NCBI GenBank assembly: GCA_031763025.1
Contig: JASSKH010000037.1
Span: 2,728,001-2,792,000 of the forward strand
Origin: Macrocystis pyrifera
Taxonomy: Eukaryota > Sar > Phaeophyceae > Laminariales > Laminariaceae
Reading direction: 5' to 3'
DNA: 64,000 bases
A model generated the notes under the pieces. It worked only from the letters and a program-made list of their open reading frames with translations. It ran no database searches and was not told the origin of the DNA. Within the stretch, counting starts at the first letter, position 1; each line of letters starts with the position of its first letter. Position numbers and translations under genes: made by a program. Shown here piece by piece: positions 25,101 through 37,922 of the stretch.

Positions 25101-26240
25101 TTTCGCATGTCACCTACAGCCAGCAGCACTTATGCTATTTCGTACAGCGGCATGTGCAGGGGGGTTGTACTACGTGGATGCGGAGATGTACAGCTGTAGC
25201 AGGACTGCTACAGCAGCAGTTCTGATCGCCCCTTCCAACGGAGCTGCGCTGTCAGCCACAGCGTAATCCCTGAGTTGGAAGTTACACCGCATTCTACGAT
25301 TCTGCCGCTTTTCGGGAAATCGTCAGATAATCGTCAGCATTCTGCCGTCTTGTCGAACGTTCATGGAGTGTGCGGAGCGCACGCTCTGAAATCTCTTGGC
25401 GTGGAGTCTCAGCTTCCTCATCTGCAATATACGACCATCACGCAAGTCTGCGACCGGCGGCCGTCCAGGCCACCGGCGTAGCCCATAGTAAAATTGACAA
25501 TTGGTTTTTGAACGTTAGCCTTGAGGCAGATGATAACGTAAAGAGTAGCTACGCAATATATTGGTATCTAATTGCGAACACGAACACGTATTTTTTCACA
25601 CCATTTCAGCGGTTGTATCTCGAGAGGAACTTGATACAATGCCTGACTCGTACCAGGTACGAGCATAATGCAGAAGTTTGCAACTTCGGCGACGTCAACA
25701 TATGACATTGTTGACTGGGGAGCTCACAGGATCCCATAAATGCGAGTGGAAAGGTCCGCAAGGACTGTGTGAAATTGCGTTTCAATTGGACCCCAGGGAT
25801 AATTCTGCAAATGCCACCTACAAGCAGCCCGCGAACGATACGATTATTTCGGCAAAGTGCGCAAGTAAAATCACAAATCATACATGCTGAACATGGTGGA
25901 GGTGGGTCGAGAGAAATCGAAAACTAACTTTTAATAAATGTAGCGGTTGAGAGCACCCAAATTAATGCTTTGAGCCTGGACATTTTACGTTAATTGTTCC
26001 AAACAAGGGCCCCCCACTGCACTACGCACCTGCTACGTCGGTTTGAAACCGCTTCGAGACGAACCTACACGCTCTTCGATACACATTCACATCGGAGGAA
26101 GTACAATATACCCAACCACACCACGCATTGATACTTGCCGCCACTTCTGCGAAACAAAACCATATACCACGTACATTCCTTTGTGCAGCTGAATTTTGAA
26201 CATGTTCTCACGGGCTACCTTATTACATATCTTATGAGCT
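19180..26240. other. Region without an assigned gene
   Basis: Apart from the 20.6-kb satellite, only short isolated frames are seen. Those with protein-like composition are: 19380-19622 (+, HDIEEYLNSLCPVSIAVIHP); 22922-23287 (-, SSDVVDYERFKREGFYVVV); 23473-23787 (+, Cys-rich, EYCCFNDRRTCSYCGNC); and 24667-25035 (-, hydrophilic). None shows a family signature or convincing paired splice sites. They may be exons or remnants. Confidence 0.4.
20613..20906. repeat. Near-identical 146-bp tandem duplication
   Basis: Two copies (20613-20759 and 20760-20906) carry GCTAGCCCTTG, ACATGGACGGTTTACAACC, GACAAGGCAATC and CGGTAGAGCCTTTTGAGAC with only a few differences. Flanking DNA has more diverged pieces built on a CACGTCGTCTG..AAAGTGACAC theme (20470-20560, 20905-20960). 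It is a small satellite. Confidence 0.85.
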
Positions 26241-26256
26241 TGTTGATAAGTGATTG

Positions 26257-26700
26257 TGATATGGAAATGTTAGCACATGACCATGTATGAGTCAATGTTC
26301 AAGAAGCACTGCTCTTGTCGTAGATCATAGTCTATGTACCGTTTCGGCATGTAACGTATATTCTGTGGAGTAATAGCAGAAGTATCGTCTCTGCTCGTAG
26401 CACAGAGTATCTCACTCTCTGATGTGATCTCTGATGTGATCTCCACCCGGATCGTGATGGTATCTTAGCTGCCTGTTCATCTTTGGAAGCTGCCGTCATT
26501 TGGACTCCTGCATTCTCTGTGGAATGCATGTGTGTGTTGGCCATCTAAGCGCCAGTGTTAACGTGATATCACGTCTTCTTCTCTCTACCGCACGGGATCA
26601 TCTTAGTCCCCGGGCCACCGCTTGACCTGGTGTCATCTCTCGGCTAACACCGAGGACGCAGCCTCTGCCTAGATTGTCAGGGTAAAATGTTTATCCATAA
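26257..26700 (+). repeat. 5' LTR of the copia element
   Basis: Starts TGATATGGAAATGTTAGCAC and ends near TTATCCATAA. It aligns along its length with 30907-31362, including GTACCGTTTCGGCATGTA and CACCCGGATCGTGATGGTAT. It has two copies of the CTGATGTGAT word where the 3' LTR has three. Confidence 0.85.
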
Positions 26701-27779
26701 CACGTTATAAGCATCGATTTTGGCGAGTAGCGTGCACACACATCTGTTACAGCGGGTGGCGCCAGAGACGGAGGTTCATAGCGCTGTGAATATCGTGACC
26801 AGCGCTATGGGGAGGATAATACGTCGCGAGACCACTGTCCTTATCAGGGTCACTCGTCGGGTCTATTCGATAAGCAGAGGGCAAGCTTTGGTTAGCATCC
26901 TCTGGGCGGATCTTATAGGGGCAGGGAGGATCCCCGGTGTGGGAACGCCTTCGGTCTCGGGTACAGAGCCAGTAACAAGGTTCGGGGACAACCCGGTGTT
27001 TACAAAACACCACCAAGGGAAGAAATAAAGTCAAAGCCAAGCGATCTGTGATACCTGTCCTATCTACCCCCAGCCCCTTGGGCCCTGCCTTGCCCGTCGT
27101 GCCCGTCATCGTGTCTGTGGTGCTACATTGAGTGTTCACGCTGACTGCTTGCATTTAGTGCATTGAATCGATCCACGTTCTTCGTGACCCGATCATTACT
27201 GCTTGAAGGCACTTCCTCGTACTCCCAAACAACAGGTGAACCGGCCTCGGAGATATATCGAGCGCAGGTCCTTTTTAGGGTCTGCGAGCTGTACCCTGCT
27301 GTAACACATCCTCTCTGCAGAGGCTTCGTCGGCCGGAGTGAGCTTTCTGCTGGAGGTCTACATTGAGCCAACCCATCTGCTGTTGGATCCGGACTGATCA
27401 CCTGGGTTCTTGGCTGCGCATTCGGTACGCTATTGCTGCGAGTCAAGCACTCGAGGGCGTAACGTCTAGGCGTTGATTCCGGTCGGCGAATAGAGTTGTG
27501 CAGGGTTGTTGGTTTGCGCGTGCAGAGCACCGTTCTGGTGCTTTGCGTGTGTGTAATTGACTTCTCGAAATTGCCTGGGCGTGTCGTATTGAGGGCCTGT
27601 GCAAGGATTAACGGCATTGCCGAGAGTGTCCGTACAAGTTTTGTATGGCGACGGGTCTACATTCTCAGGAACTCCTGAAGATCCTCGACGGGGAAACCGA
27701 GGGCGTTGGGGTTGACGATATCACACAGCAACATACAACTGGAAAAGCCGAAACAACTAGTTGTACTCTCTTATCTACT

Positions 27780-30229
27780 TCTCCACCGTAATATCCGCCA
27801 ACATCACCACGAAGCTTTTCCATGGCGAGTCTGGGGGCGAAATGGGCGATGGGGCTGCGGCTTGGGCGGCCCCAAGGAGCGTTTCGCCGGCAATACGAAG
27901 GAATCCCGGCGGGGCGACAGGGAGCAGCTCTACGCCGTCATGCTCCGACATGGTCAAAACGTCATCGACTTCCTGGCGATCATGGACGACGTCAAGCTTC
28001 GGCTCGACGACATGGGGGAGTCCACATCTAAGGCGACGTTCGAGGACCCGGTGTAGAATGCTCTCGTCCACTCGTCAGGGTACAGCGTCTTGCGGGATAT
28101 GCACTACAGGCACCCGTTTCCAGCCGTGCAGGCGACGAAGCGAACCGCCGTCAACTACTTCATCGACTCGTGGTCGAGGAAATCGTCGGGGCCCGCGGTC
28201 TCGGACCGTGGTGCGGCGATGGCCACGACCAGCAGCGACCGGTGCCATAGCTGCAATGAGTACGGGCATTAACAGCGAGACTGCCCTAAACAGGCCAACA
28301 AGAGCCGGTCGAAGCCGGGAAAGTCACAGTGGAAGAAAAAGGGCAAGAAGGGCGGCGGCGGAGACCCCTCTCCGAAGTCGTGCAGCTATCATAAGATCAC
28401 CACTCACAGCGACAGCGTGTGCAAGGCGCAGCGAGAGATCCAGTCGCCGACTGCGCGCCTGGCGCTGCTGCAGCCTTCGGGGCAAGGAAGCCTCGGCGAC
28501 CTCGGGAGCGCACACCTGGCCGCTCATCCTCAACCGCCGTCGGGGGCCGCTGGCTTTGTTCACGTCGGGAGCGCGCTCATGGTTCTGTCTCCTCCTCAGA
28601 CCCAAAACAGCTTTGGGTACTCGTTCATGGCCATGGACGTGTCTCTGCCAGCGACGTCCACGCCGTCTCCTGGCGCTCTCACCGCGGAGTCCGGTGCTAA
28701 ACCGGCTGAACCTGCGTCTGCTCCGGCGACATCACTGGCGAACTACCATCTACCCAATGGGACCTTCCGAGCGTTCATGGCGAGCACTCCCGACCTGTCA
28801 GGTGGAGTTGGGCTACTCGCCGACGGCACTTACATTGAGATGTTAGTGGACAGTGGGGCATCATCCAACTTCGTCGTCTCGGAGCTGACCCCGGGACTGC
28901 TCGCCTCAATGCGGGACCATGAACTTCTTCAGGTTCCTCACTAGACCGTCGCGGCTGGCCAGTACGTCCTGTTCGGGGTGGCTGCGGGCACCATCAACGG
29001 CACCATTACCGATGGCGATGGGAACAAGCGGGACTTCTCCCTCCATGCAATCATCGTACATGATTTGGGGACGAACCTGTTCTCCGTCCACCTGGCTATG
29101 GTGGAGGGGATGGCTGCCCTGTTTCACCAGGACAAATCGCGGTCGGAGAAGGGCGAAAGGGGTTTGTGCCGAAGACTCTGGGCGTCGACAAAACCATCGG
29201 AATAATCATGCGCTCTATCGATGTTGCAGTTGAAACCCGTCCTGGGATCTCCGTGAAGCCTAACGGCGCTGCTTTCAAGGTGGTCTCTGCTGATCTGTGG
29301 CACCGTCGCGTGGGGCATGCCAACCGCAACAGCATGAAAGTTCTGTGGAAGATGCCGCACGGCGGTGTTGAGTACAACGGGAATCTGACGCCGTACGACG
29401 TCTGCCCCTTCGGCAAGAGTGAGCAGCAACCTCACCCAAAGCAAGCGTTGTATGACGTCAAGCGATATTTTGCGCTTGTCACTGTCGACACCATGGGGCC
29501 GATCAACCCCCAGGCACTGGGCGGCTTCATCTACCTCACTAAGTTTGTTGACCAGCTGACGAAGTGGAAGGAGACCACATCATCGACTCCCTCGTGCTGT
29601 TCAACAAGGCCGTCGTGATTCCGTCCAGAGGGCGTTTAGTCCGCCTAAGAGGGGACATTGGTACGGAGTTTACGAGTAAGGAATTCCGTCAGTACTGTCT
29701 CGACTTTGGTGTCACGTTGGCGTTTGCATCTACCAACACCCCTTAGCAGACCGGCGCGAACGAGCGGGCAGGTCGGACGATTGCTGGTATCGAGCGTTGG
29801 TTGTTTGCTGACTCGGGTCTCCCGAGTTTTTTCCGGGGGGAGTTGATGCAGACAGCAGTCTACCTGAGCAACCGGGTCCCACATGCAGCGTTGAGTAACG
29901 GTACGTCGTACAAGACACTCTACGGCACCGATGCTTTCCTCGGGAACCTTCGGGTGATCGGGGCTAGGCCGTTCGTGCACGTAGAGGCCCACACTCTGAA
30001 ATTGGAGCCGGGTGCTTGTGAAGAACGCCTGGTTGGGTACAGCACGGAAAGCAAGTCTTACCGGATTTACAATCCCGCGACGAAACGTGTCAGGGAGAGT
30101 CAAAATGTTGTCGTCCTTGGGACGCCATCTGCACTGCCTCTCCTGGAGGTCGATGGCTTTAACGACGGAAAGTTAACGTACGACGAGAGTGACGACTTGG
30201 TACGAGATTTTACGCGCATACACGTCTAA
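27780..30229 (+). pseudogene. copia gag-protease-integrase polyprotein remnant
   Basis: The gag core (ERFAGNTKESRRGDREQLY, then FLAIMDDVKLRLDDMGE) is at about 27875-28056. It is frameshifted relative to an upstream AAAWAA piece and followed by a stop. A CCHC zinc knuckle at about 28242-28285 (CHSCNEYGH) has a TAA inside. The protease VDSGASSNF is near 28847. A stop follows LLQVPH at 28944. The pre-integrase domain starts at LWHRRVGHAN (about 29297); the usual CDVC zinc pair reads YDVC, losing one Cys. Integrase D, D and E residues are visible in VTVDTMGPI, RGDIGTEF and ANERAGRT, with a frameshift near 29590 and a TAG at 29744. The integrase tail ends at 30229. Confidence 0.85.
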
Positions 30230-30906
30230 CCAAGACATCGGTTCCCTAGACGCGGCAGACCCGCTAATGACTGAACTTTAAGGGCAAATCCGTGATGTCA
30301 CTGACTGTGACCTTGGCATTAGCCCTGCTGCCCCTACCCCACGTGCGTAGCTTGGGGGAGTCAGCCCTTCCGATAAGAGTTCTCCGTCACCTCGCATTCC
30401 GCCGCCCCGCCATCGGGATCTACGCCATCTGGTTCTTAGCCGACATCGGGACAAAGCATTTTGCCAGGCCACGCTTCTAGCACCTACTAGACATCATCAG
30501 CGACTCCTGACGTCAACGTCGTCGTTAGCATCTTGTGTTATGCTTTTGTGTCATCAACATTGTGTTTGGTGTGCGTGTTTGTTTGTGAATCTGTTATTTG
30601 TATAAATCAGCATGATATTTCAATAGTAAACAGTCGGTCTCGCACCATAACTGGTTGAACGAGTCACGTAGGATCGAAAGTTATGAAAAAATTAGTTTGT
30701 GCAGGATACGATCGCAGTACTTTCGCAAGCACATGCATGTATGCACATAGGGCACGAAAGCATCGTTATATTTTCTGCTGGCTAGCGCATCGAATGAACT
30801 GCTTGCTTGCATTGAATGGAGTTGCTCCTTGACTAGTTCTATCACTGACTTGATTTGTTTTCTTTACTTTATTGTTTTCATCATCGAATTGAACATTGAG
30901 GCGGAG

Positions 30907-31362
30907 TGATATGGAAATGTTAGCACATGACCATGCATGAGTCCATGTTCAAGTAGCACTGCTCTTGTATCGTAGATCATAGTCTATGTACCGTTTCGGC
31001 ATGTATCGTATATTATGCGGAGGAAAAGCAGCATTGTCGTCTCTCCTCGTAGGACAGAGTATCTCACTCTCTGATGTGATCTCTGATGTGATCTCTGATG
31101 TGATCTCCACCCGGATCGTGATGGTATCCTACATGTCTGTTCATCTCTGGAAGCTGCCGTCATCTGGACTCCTGCATTCTCTGTGGGGTACATGTGTGTG
31201 TTGGCCATCTAAGCGCCAGCTTTACTTGTGATCACGTATTCTTCTCTCTACTGCACGAGAGTATCTTACTCCCCGGGCCACCGCTTGGCTGGTGTCATCT
31301 CTTGGCTGACACCGAGGACATAGCCTCTGCCTACATTATCAGGGTACAATGCTTATCCTTAA
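30907..31362 (+). repeat. 3' LTR of the copia element
   Basis: Starts TGATATGGAAATGTTAGCAC right after the polypurine tract and ends near TTATCCTTAA. It matches the 5' LTR with many substitutions and small indels. Confidence 0.85.
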
Positions 31363-31367
31363 AAGGT

Positions 31368-34300
31368 TGGGACGTACAGTACGCAAAACACGTTCTTAGT
31401 TTGGGAGCTAAGCATTTGTGCCCAGCAAGAAACGCCACTATAGAACTACTGATAGATATCTCGATCTCTGAGCATGCTCGGTTGCTACATCCCCGGCTTC
31501 TCAAAGCTCCGCTTGGGAATCGCCTCCATATAATACTTGCCGAACCTTTCCAGCGGGTCTTTGTGTTGTCCATTTATCTTGGCACTGTCAGTCCTTATTT
31601 CTTATTTTCTTCTTTTGTTTCGTGTGCGTGCGTGTACTCGGAGCACATTCCCGCGGGCGAACGTGGCGCCGTCGCGGGTGTTGGCGTATATTGGCCGGTA
31701 GAGAGGGGATTGCAAGGAGCGTGGTCGCCAGTTTCGTGGCTAGGCGTCTCATTTGCCTCGGGACCCGAGGGAAGCATTATTGGGCTCTATGTGGCCTCTA
31801 TTTGTGGTTTCTGATACTGTATCTACGAGTTTAATTAGGGCCGTTCGGGACGGCAAGATAGTATTCAAGCGGTGCTTACTATTGCGGCCGGGCTTGAAGC
31901 TCAAAGAGCGAAGTACGCGGGCTGAGCACCAACATTGTCGAGCTGGCGGAACACGGCCACAGTGAGCATCGGGCCTTACGCGAGGCCAACGACGAGGCTC
32001 ACTGTGGCAGAAAGTGAGGGAAGCTTTGCACGGACTGAATCGGTGGCGAGATCATTGCGAGAGGGGATGGCGGCGTACGAGACTGAGAGAGAAGCTCTGC
32101 TTTTTTATTTTTAATTTTTTTAATTTTGTCGTTTTGACCGGTGTAAGGTGTTCCACTGGGGCAGTAAATTATTACACGAAAGGGGACGGGGATTTATTTT
32201 CTTTCATATTTTTTCCTGGTTCATATTCATTGTTTTCGCTGTGCTGCTGTCCCGCGCTGTGCTTCATCTTCCGTGCATAAAAAAAGGAAATAAGTGCCCT
32301 GCCTGGGGTATGTACGTACGTACGACACGTGAGCGAGCGTAGCTGAAAACCGCCCGCGAAGCGGCGCGTACGTGGCGTCCGAGCTGTTTTCTCCTGAAGC
32401 ATGGCGGCGGGACTCTTGGCTAGGGGTAGGACCCTGATTTGAACTACCCGGGTACCTGGCGGGAGTACCCATCAGGGCCCTGCAGCGGTCTTTGTTTCTC
32501 CATTTCTCTTGGCGCCTCCGGTTCTTTTTTCCATTGTCCTTCTTTCGCTCCGTGTGCGTGCCTCTACTCGGAGCGCTGCATGGCGGGCGAGCCCGGCGCC
32601 GTCGCGGGTATCAGCGGGTGCTGGCGGGTAAAGGGGGGCTGAAAGGAGCGCGGTCGCCGTTCCCGTGCCTATGCCTCGCGTGTGGCTGGAGTCACGAGGG
32701 AAGCATGAATGGGATCTGTCTGGTCTCCTGGTGTGGTTCCGGTTATACTATGTGCGAGTATTATAAAGGTTATTTGATTATGCGAAATATATTTCAAGCG
32801 GTGTTTATATTTTGCGACGAAACTAAAAATCAGAGAAAGCGACTCAACCTGTGCCACAACTTTGTCTAGCTGGCGAATGAGGGCCACGGTGAGCACCGCT
32901 CTTCATGCGAGGCGGGCGACGGGGCTCACTGTGGCAGAGAGGGAGGAAAGCTTTACCCGGACCAAATCATTTGCGCGGTGGTCGCTAGAGGGGCGGGCGC
33001 CGTACGATAATGAGACAAAAGCTCTGCTGTTTGATTTTTTTTGATCTTTTCGTTTGGACCCGTGTAAGGTGTTCCAACCAAGCAGGAAACACTTACACGG
33101 CAGGGAACAGGATTTTTTTTCTTTCCGAAATTTCAGTTTCATTTTTCATTGTGTTTGCGGTGTTGCTGCTGTGCCGTGCTGTGCTTTCCCTGTCGTACAT
33201 ACGGCAATTACTCAAAATAATAAAATAAGTACCGTACGCAACTACCTGGGGTATGTACGTACGTACGGCATGTCAGCGAACCGCCCGCGACGCGAAGCAT
33301 ACGGGGCGTCCGAGCTGTTTTATCCAGAAACATGGCGGCGGGACTCTAGGCATTATCAATCGCCAGTTTGCAACTACTATGACCAAAAACTATATTCAAT
33401 CATGGACCTCTATTCGCTTCGCATAATTTGATGTAGTTTTTTTCCTGAGCGAGCGTAGCGGGCGGCGTAGGTCGCCCGTGGAGCGAAGCAACCTGTCGTC
33501 GGAGCACGGGATCGCGGGCGAACCCGGCGCCGTCACGGGTGTCGGCGGATGGTGGCCGATAGAGAGAGGATTGCTAGGAGCGTGGTCGCCGGGTTCGTGG
33601 CTAGGCGTCGCGTGTGCCTCGAGCCACGAGGCAAGCATGAATGGGCTCTGCCTGGCCTCCGTTGAGTTGGTACATCCCTGGCCTCTCAGAGCTCCCACTT
33701 CGAAGTCGCCTCCTTTTATTACTCGCCGGGCCTTTGCAGCGGGTCTTGGTTTTCTTCATTTCTCTTCGTACTTCCAGCACTTCTGTTCTTTTTTCTTATG
33801 TCTTGTCCTGTGCGTGCGTGTGCTCCGAGCACGGTTTCGCGGGCGAAACCGGCACTGTCGAGGGTGTCAATGGGTGCTGGCGGGTAGAGGCGGAATTGCA
33901 AGGAGCGCGGTCGCCGGTTTCGTGCATAGGCGTCACGTGTGCCTCGAGTCACGAGGGATGCATCAACAGGCTCTGTCTGGCCTCCATTTGTGATTTTTGA
34001 TAGAGTGCGTACACGTATTTAAGGGCCGTTCGGGATTGTAAGAAAATAGTCAAGCGGTGCTTATTTTTGCGACCGGGCTGAAATCACAAGAGGGAGGTAC
34101 CCCGACTGAGCACCAACATTGTCGAGCTGGCGAACGAGGTCCGCGGTGAGCACCGGGCTTCACACGACGCGGGCGATTGAGCTCACCATGGAAGAGAGGG
34201 AGGAAAGCTTCACCCGGACTTAATCGGTGGCGAGATGGTCGCCAGAGGGGCGGGTAGCGTACAAGGCTGAGAGAAAAGCTCTGCTGTTTGATTTTTATTT

Positions 34301-34760
34301 TTTTAATTTTTTCTTATTGACTGGTGTATGATGTTCCAATCAAGTAGCAAATTTGTAGGGGACGAGGAGGTTTTTACTTTCAGAAATGTTCGGTTTAATT
34401 TTCATCGTTTTTGCTTTGTTGCTGTGCCGTGCTGTGCTTTATCTTTCGTGCATACAAGTACAGACACAGAGTACATCGAAAGAAAAAAATGAGTACTCTA
34501 CCTGAGGTATGTACGTACGTACGACATGTGAGCGAGCGTAGAGGAAAATCGCCCGCGACGAGAAGCGTAAGTGGCGTCCGACTTGGTTTCTCCCGAAGCA
34601 TGGCGGCGGGACGTTTGGCATTGACAAGTCGCTAGTTTGCAACTACAATGACAATAACCTATATTCAATCATGGACCTCTGTCCGCTTCGCATGACTTGA
34701 TATAGTTTTCCTTCCTGAGCGAGTGACGTAGGCCGATCGCGAAGCGAAAGGCCCTGTAAA
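31368..34760. repeat. Tandem array of diverged ~0.93-kb units
   Basis: Two modules alternate. Module 1 (GAGCAC..GCGGGCGAACCCGGCGCCGT then GGAGCGYGGTCGCC) occurs at about 31640, 32567, 33499 and 33825. Module 2 (GTGTTCCA..CAAG, GTGCTTTATCTTYCGTGCATA, GTATGTACGTACGTACG, CATGGCGGCGGGAC) occurs at about 32148, 33068 and 34330. Each unit also holds a GTGAGCACCG..TTCA block followed by AAGCTCTGCTGTTTGATTTTT. Spacings are 927, 932 and 326 bp, so one unit is truncated or rearranged. Module 1 is open in the same + frame in all four copies. Confidence 0.75.
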
Positions 34761-37700
34761 TCCTACCCGTAGGTGCTAGCCTAAACCAACCTACATGCTC
34801 GGCGCTGATATCACAATAAACTGTGAGCGTGGCCCATAAAACGAGATGCTTAGCGGCTGTTGCATAATTTACCCTTCCGAACGAAAATTATAAATGCACA
34901 CGAATATATGTCACAAACATATCTACTTTGACGTTCGGTGGCTGAGAGACGAACATCACCCGTTTCAGGACTAGTGTACCCCCACGAGTGAGCAATGTCG
35001 CCGACAAACTAAAAATCAGGGAAGCGAATCCCTAACGTGCCCAAGAGGACAGCTGAAGATCGCCCGCTACAGGCCGCCGCCGTGCTGACGTTGCCTGGAA
35101 TACCCCGAAATGGAATGTTGCTGTAGCATCCTTCGTAGTTTCATCAATCACGATATTTAGCGGTCTGTAAAAATAGGTGAACGACTTGGACTTTGCAGGA
35201 CCCAGCTGTTTGCTGCGGAAATCCGCTCTCTGTTGCGCTGCTGTTACCGCCGTTGTTCTTTCATAACGTGAGAAACTTAAAAACTCTACCGCCCGACCCC
35301 ACGAGCGACGAAAACGATCTCCCCCACGCGCGGTGACGTGTGTCAGCCTATTAGATTCTGCCCCCCCCTTTCACTTACGACCTATCGTGCTACCATAGTA
35401 TATAAATAGTCGAAAACATGGTCCGATCCCAAGCAATGACCACCCAGCCCTCACCGGCGATGACGTTCGACGACTCCAGAAGCGATGTTCGAGAGTGGAT
35501 CGGCTCGTAATGGATTCACAGCAAAAATACGGGGATACCGAGAGTAGCCAGAAGAGGGTCTTCTGTCAAATAGGAAGATGTTGCCGTCAACAAACGGGTA
35601 CTACATAAATCAAAGTAGAACTGCGCCCCCCCCCACCCCCCCCTCAGGTTCAGTTTGAACTAGGGATCCTTGTGCACCCTCGTGCGACGCGGTGCCGTTG
35701 GCCCGAGAAAAGTGCCCGAAAGCAAAAGGTATGCTTGCTCTTGATGGCTTGTGGATGCTGGCTTGTTAGCCCGTGACAATTGACTTCGAAGTAGGTTGAG
35801 GCACGCGCGGGCACCTGTCACGGGTGTTATTTCCGTACCCCCCTCCAACCCCCCTTCGTTAGCTGAAAAAGTCCCACATACCCCTACTCGGCGGTATCGC
35901 ATAGGACACCATTAAGACGTGTCAACATCATGCCAAGCGCCCAAACCGTAAGATGTTGTCCGTCGAAAGAGCGCGTTCAAGAGTCAGAGCAAGAGAAATG
36001 TCTATGTTGTTGTGTTTACGCAACTATTTCACGTGGACCCCGTGAAGCATAGATGGGCGGGAGCTCATGCGACTACAGCACCGTGCGAACAGAGTATCTC
36101 TTGTCGGCGGTAGACGGTGTTATGGTCAAAGTCCAACACCGTTCTTCTTTGATGCGGCCGCATGCTCGTGACTCCTGCAATGTTGACCTGCTATTACGAC
36201 AATGGCTGGTGCCAGCACGTACTCGCCAGCAGGACCCGTTCTATTGCACAGAAGGTTGATTCATCGTGAGAGTACCCCTTGAAGAACCAATCATAATAGC
36301 TGAAATTTGGTTTCGCAACTAACGAAGAAGACATGTACGTGCATTTTCGCTAGCATACAACAACGTCTACCTCAAATCTTTAAGCCTCCTGGCTGTATGC
36401 GAAGTTGGTTGTTCGACCACCCCATCATACGCGTGCCGTACACTGGGGAGCCCCAGTATAATGTACTGGCCGCTGAAAAAATGCCAGTTGCCCATATCGC
36501 TCGTTACAGTGGCGTTTTTTTCCTTGCCTCTTCCAGTGGCGTTTGCGCATCGCCGTCGAATCGTTCAATCCCCTTACCCCCTTACTGTGTCCTCGTGGCC
36601 TGTACCGCCTCACTCCCCCTCCCCCTACCCCCTCCGGCGACTATTAGCCTTCGAGTCCTCCAGCGATGCCCCGCTGCCACAGGTGACAGAACAGTCTCAT
36701 CGAAGGCACGGATACCTGCCTCACGTTACACCGGAGAGAGAACTTAGAATACAATACTTCCACGTCGTCCACCGTGAACGTATTGCCATCCACACCACAG
36801 CATTTACGCTCAGTCGCTGCTAAGAAATGCTCGGCGTTACGAACGTAAATGCACATAGCCGCATTAAGCTGAGAGCTTCGAGAAAGCTCCCCAATCTTCT
36901 TCGCGGGCGAAACACGAAATACTAGATTTACGTGACACCCTCACGTCCCTTTTCTCTCGCAACCTCATATGCAATGTACTATCATCCCAACTACCCGGAC
37001 CAACCGAAAACATTATACGAAGCAAGCGAACGTCTCTCCTAGAGGGCGATGATTGGCGCAGCTCGTGGTGTGCTCCACGCAGACGAGACCTGAGGTTCAT
37101 TCGTGGTGCATATGGAAGTACCGCCGGAAGAAGACGAATTAAAAGAACAAGTGTTGTTGTCGTCCTCTGACCAGTCCGCGCAAACTTTGCAACCTTTTCA
37201 GGTCTGCTCGAGGTGTAGCAGCATATCTCATGCCCCGGTTGGTCCATGTGGACTCCCGAGGCTGCTAGTCGCTGGTGACACGCCATTCGTTGCACCGAGA
37301 CGTTTCTGTGGAACGATATATCCGTTGATGTCCTGATTGCGGAAACATTTCGCAAATTTGAACCAGTTAGATTACGTGCGAGCGCTCTCGAAGGACATGG
37401 TGTTGAGGCAGCGGCTGAGAGAAACGTGTACCACAACCGTGACTCGTTTCCAGCGTGAATACCCACTTCTCCCAGTACGCGCGATCAGCTCACCATTGTA
37501 TTTCAATGGCTATAAGCGTCGCAGAGAGTTTCGCTGTTGGCGCTCTCATTTGTTTCTCGTGTGTATTGGCCAAACGGCAGAAATATGAACACTCGTGACG
37601 GGTGTTCGGCATAGATGAACTCGAATACAACACACCCCTCAGCCGACGTACACCTGTGGAATTTATCATCGACAATCCGTGACCCCCCGAGAATCAACGC

Positions 37701-37900
37701 CTGTTTCGCACGGCCCACGCTCACCTGAGCCAACGATGGTTTAATTCAGCCTATAGCAACATCATGGGACGGATTTACGACGCAACGTTCCCCGTCTCCC
37801 CCCGGGTGCAGGCAAGGCATCATCAATCGAGTCTCACGCCGCCCCTCCCACGCCAACGACTGCTTCTCTATCGAGTCCGCTATTCATGGAAGAAGCGTTC
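34760..37900. other. No assigned gene; unassigned frames
   Basis: The most protein-like piece is a + frame after a possible acceptor near 37293 (TFLWNDISVDVLIAETFRKF), running to a stop near 37457. Minus frames at 36864-37466 and 37503-37733 overlap or abut it. No domain is recognised and strands conflict, so no gene is called. 35625-35645 is a poly-C tract. Confidence 0.35.
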
Positions 37901-37922
37901 AATGGTTTGACAGGAAGGTAAC

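Larger units (their letters stand above)
26257..31362 (+). mobile_element. Ty1/copia LTR retrotransposon, internally deleted and decayed
   Basis: Two ~450-bp LTRs flank a + strand gag-protease-integrase remnant of about 2.4 kb. A purine-rich GAACATTGAGGCGGAG immediately before the 3' LTR is a polypurine tract. Domain order protease then integrase is copia type. Only ~680 bp separates the integrase C-terminus from the 3' LTR, so reverse transcriptase and RNase H are missing. Several stops and frameshifts mark it as dead. The LTRs have drifted clearly from each other, so insertion is old. No target duplication was found. Confidence 0.85.

Noticed and set aside
26332..26544. 70-codon minus frame, also present at 30984-31208
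   Set aside because: Lies wholly inside both LTRs and is conserved only because the LTRs are copies of each other.
27761..28846. 361-codon Arg/Ser-rich + frame
   Set aside because: Wrong phase of the copia gag/protease region. Recognisable gag, zinc-knuckle and protease motifs are in other frames.
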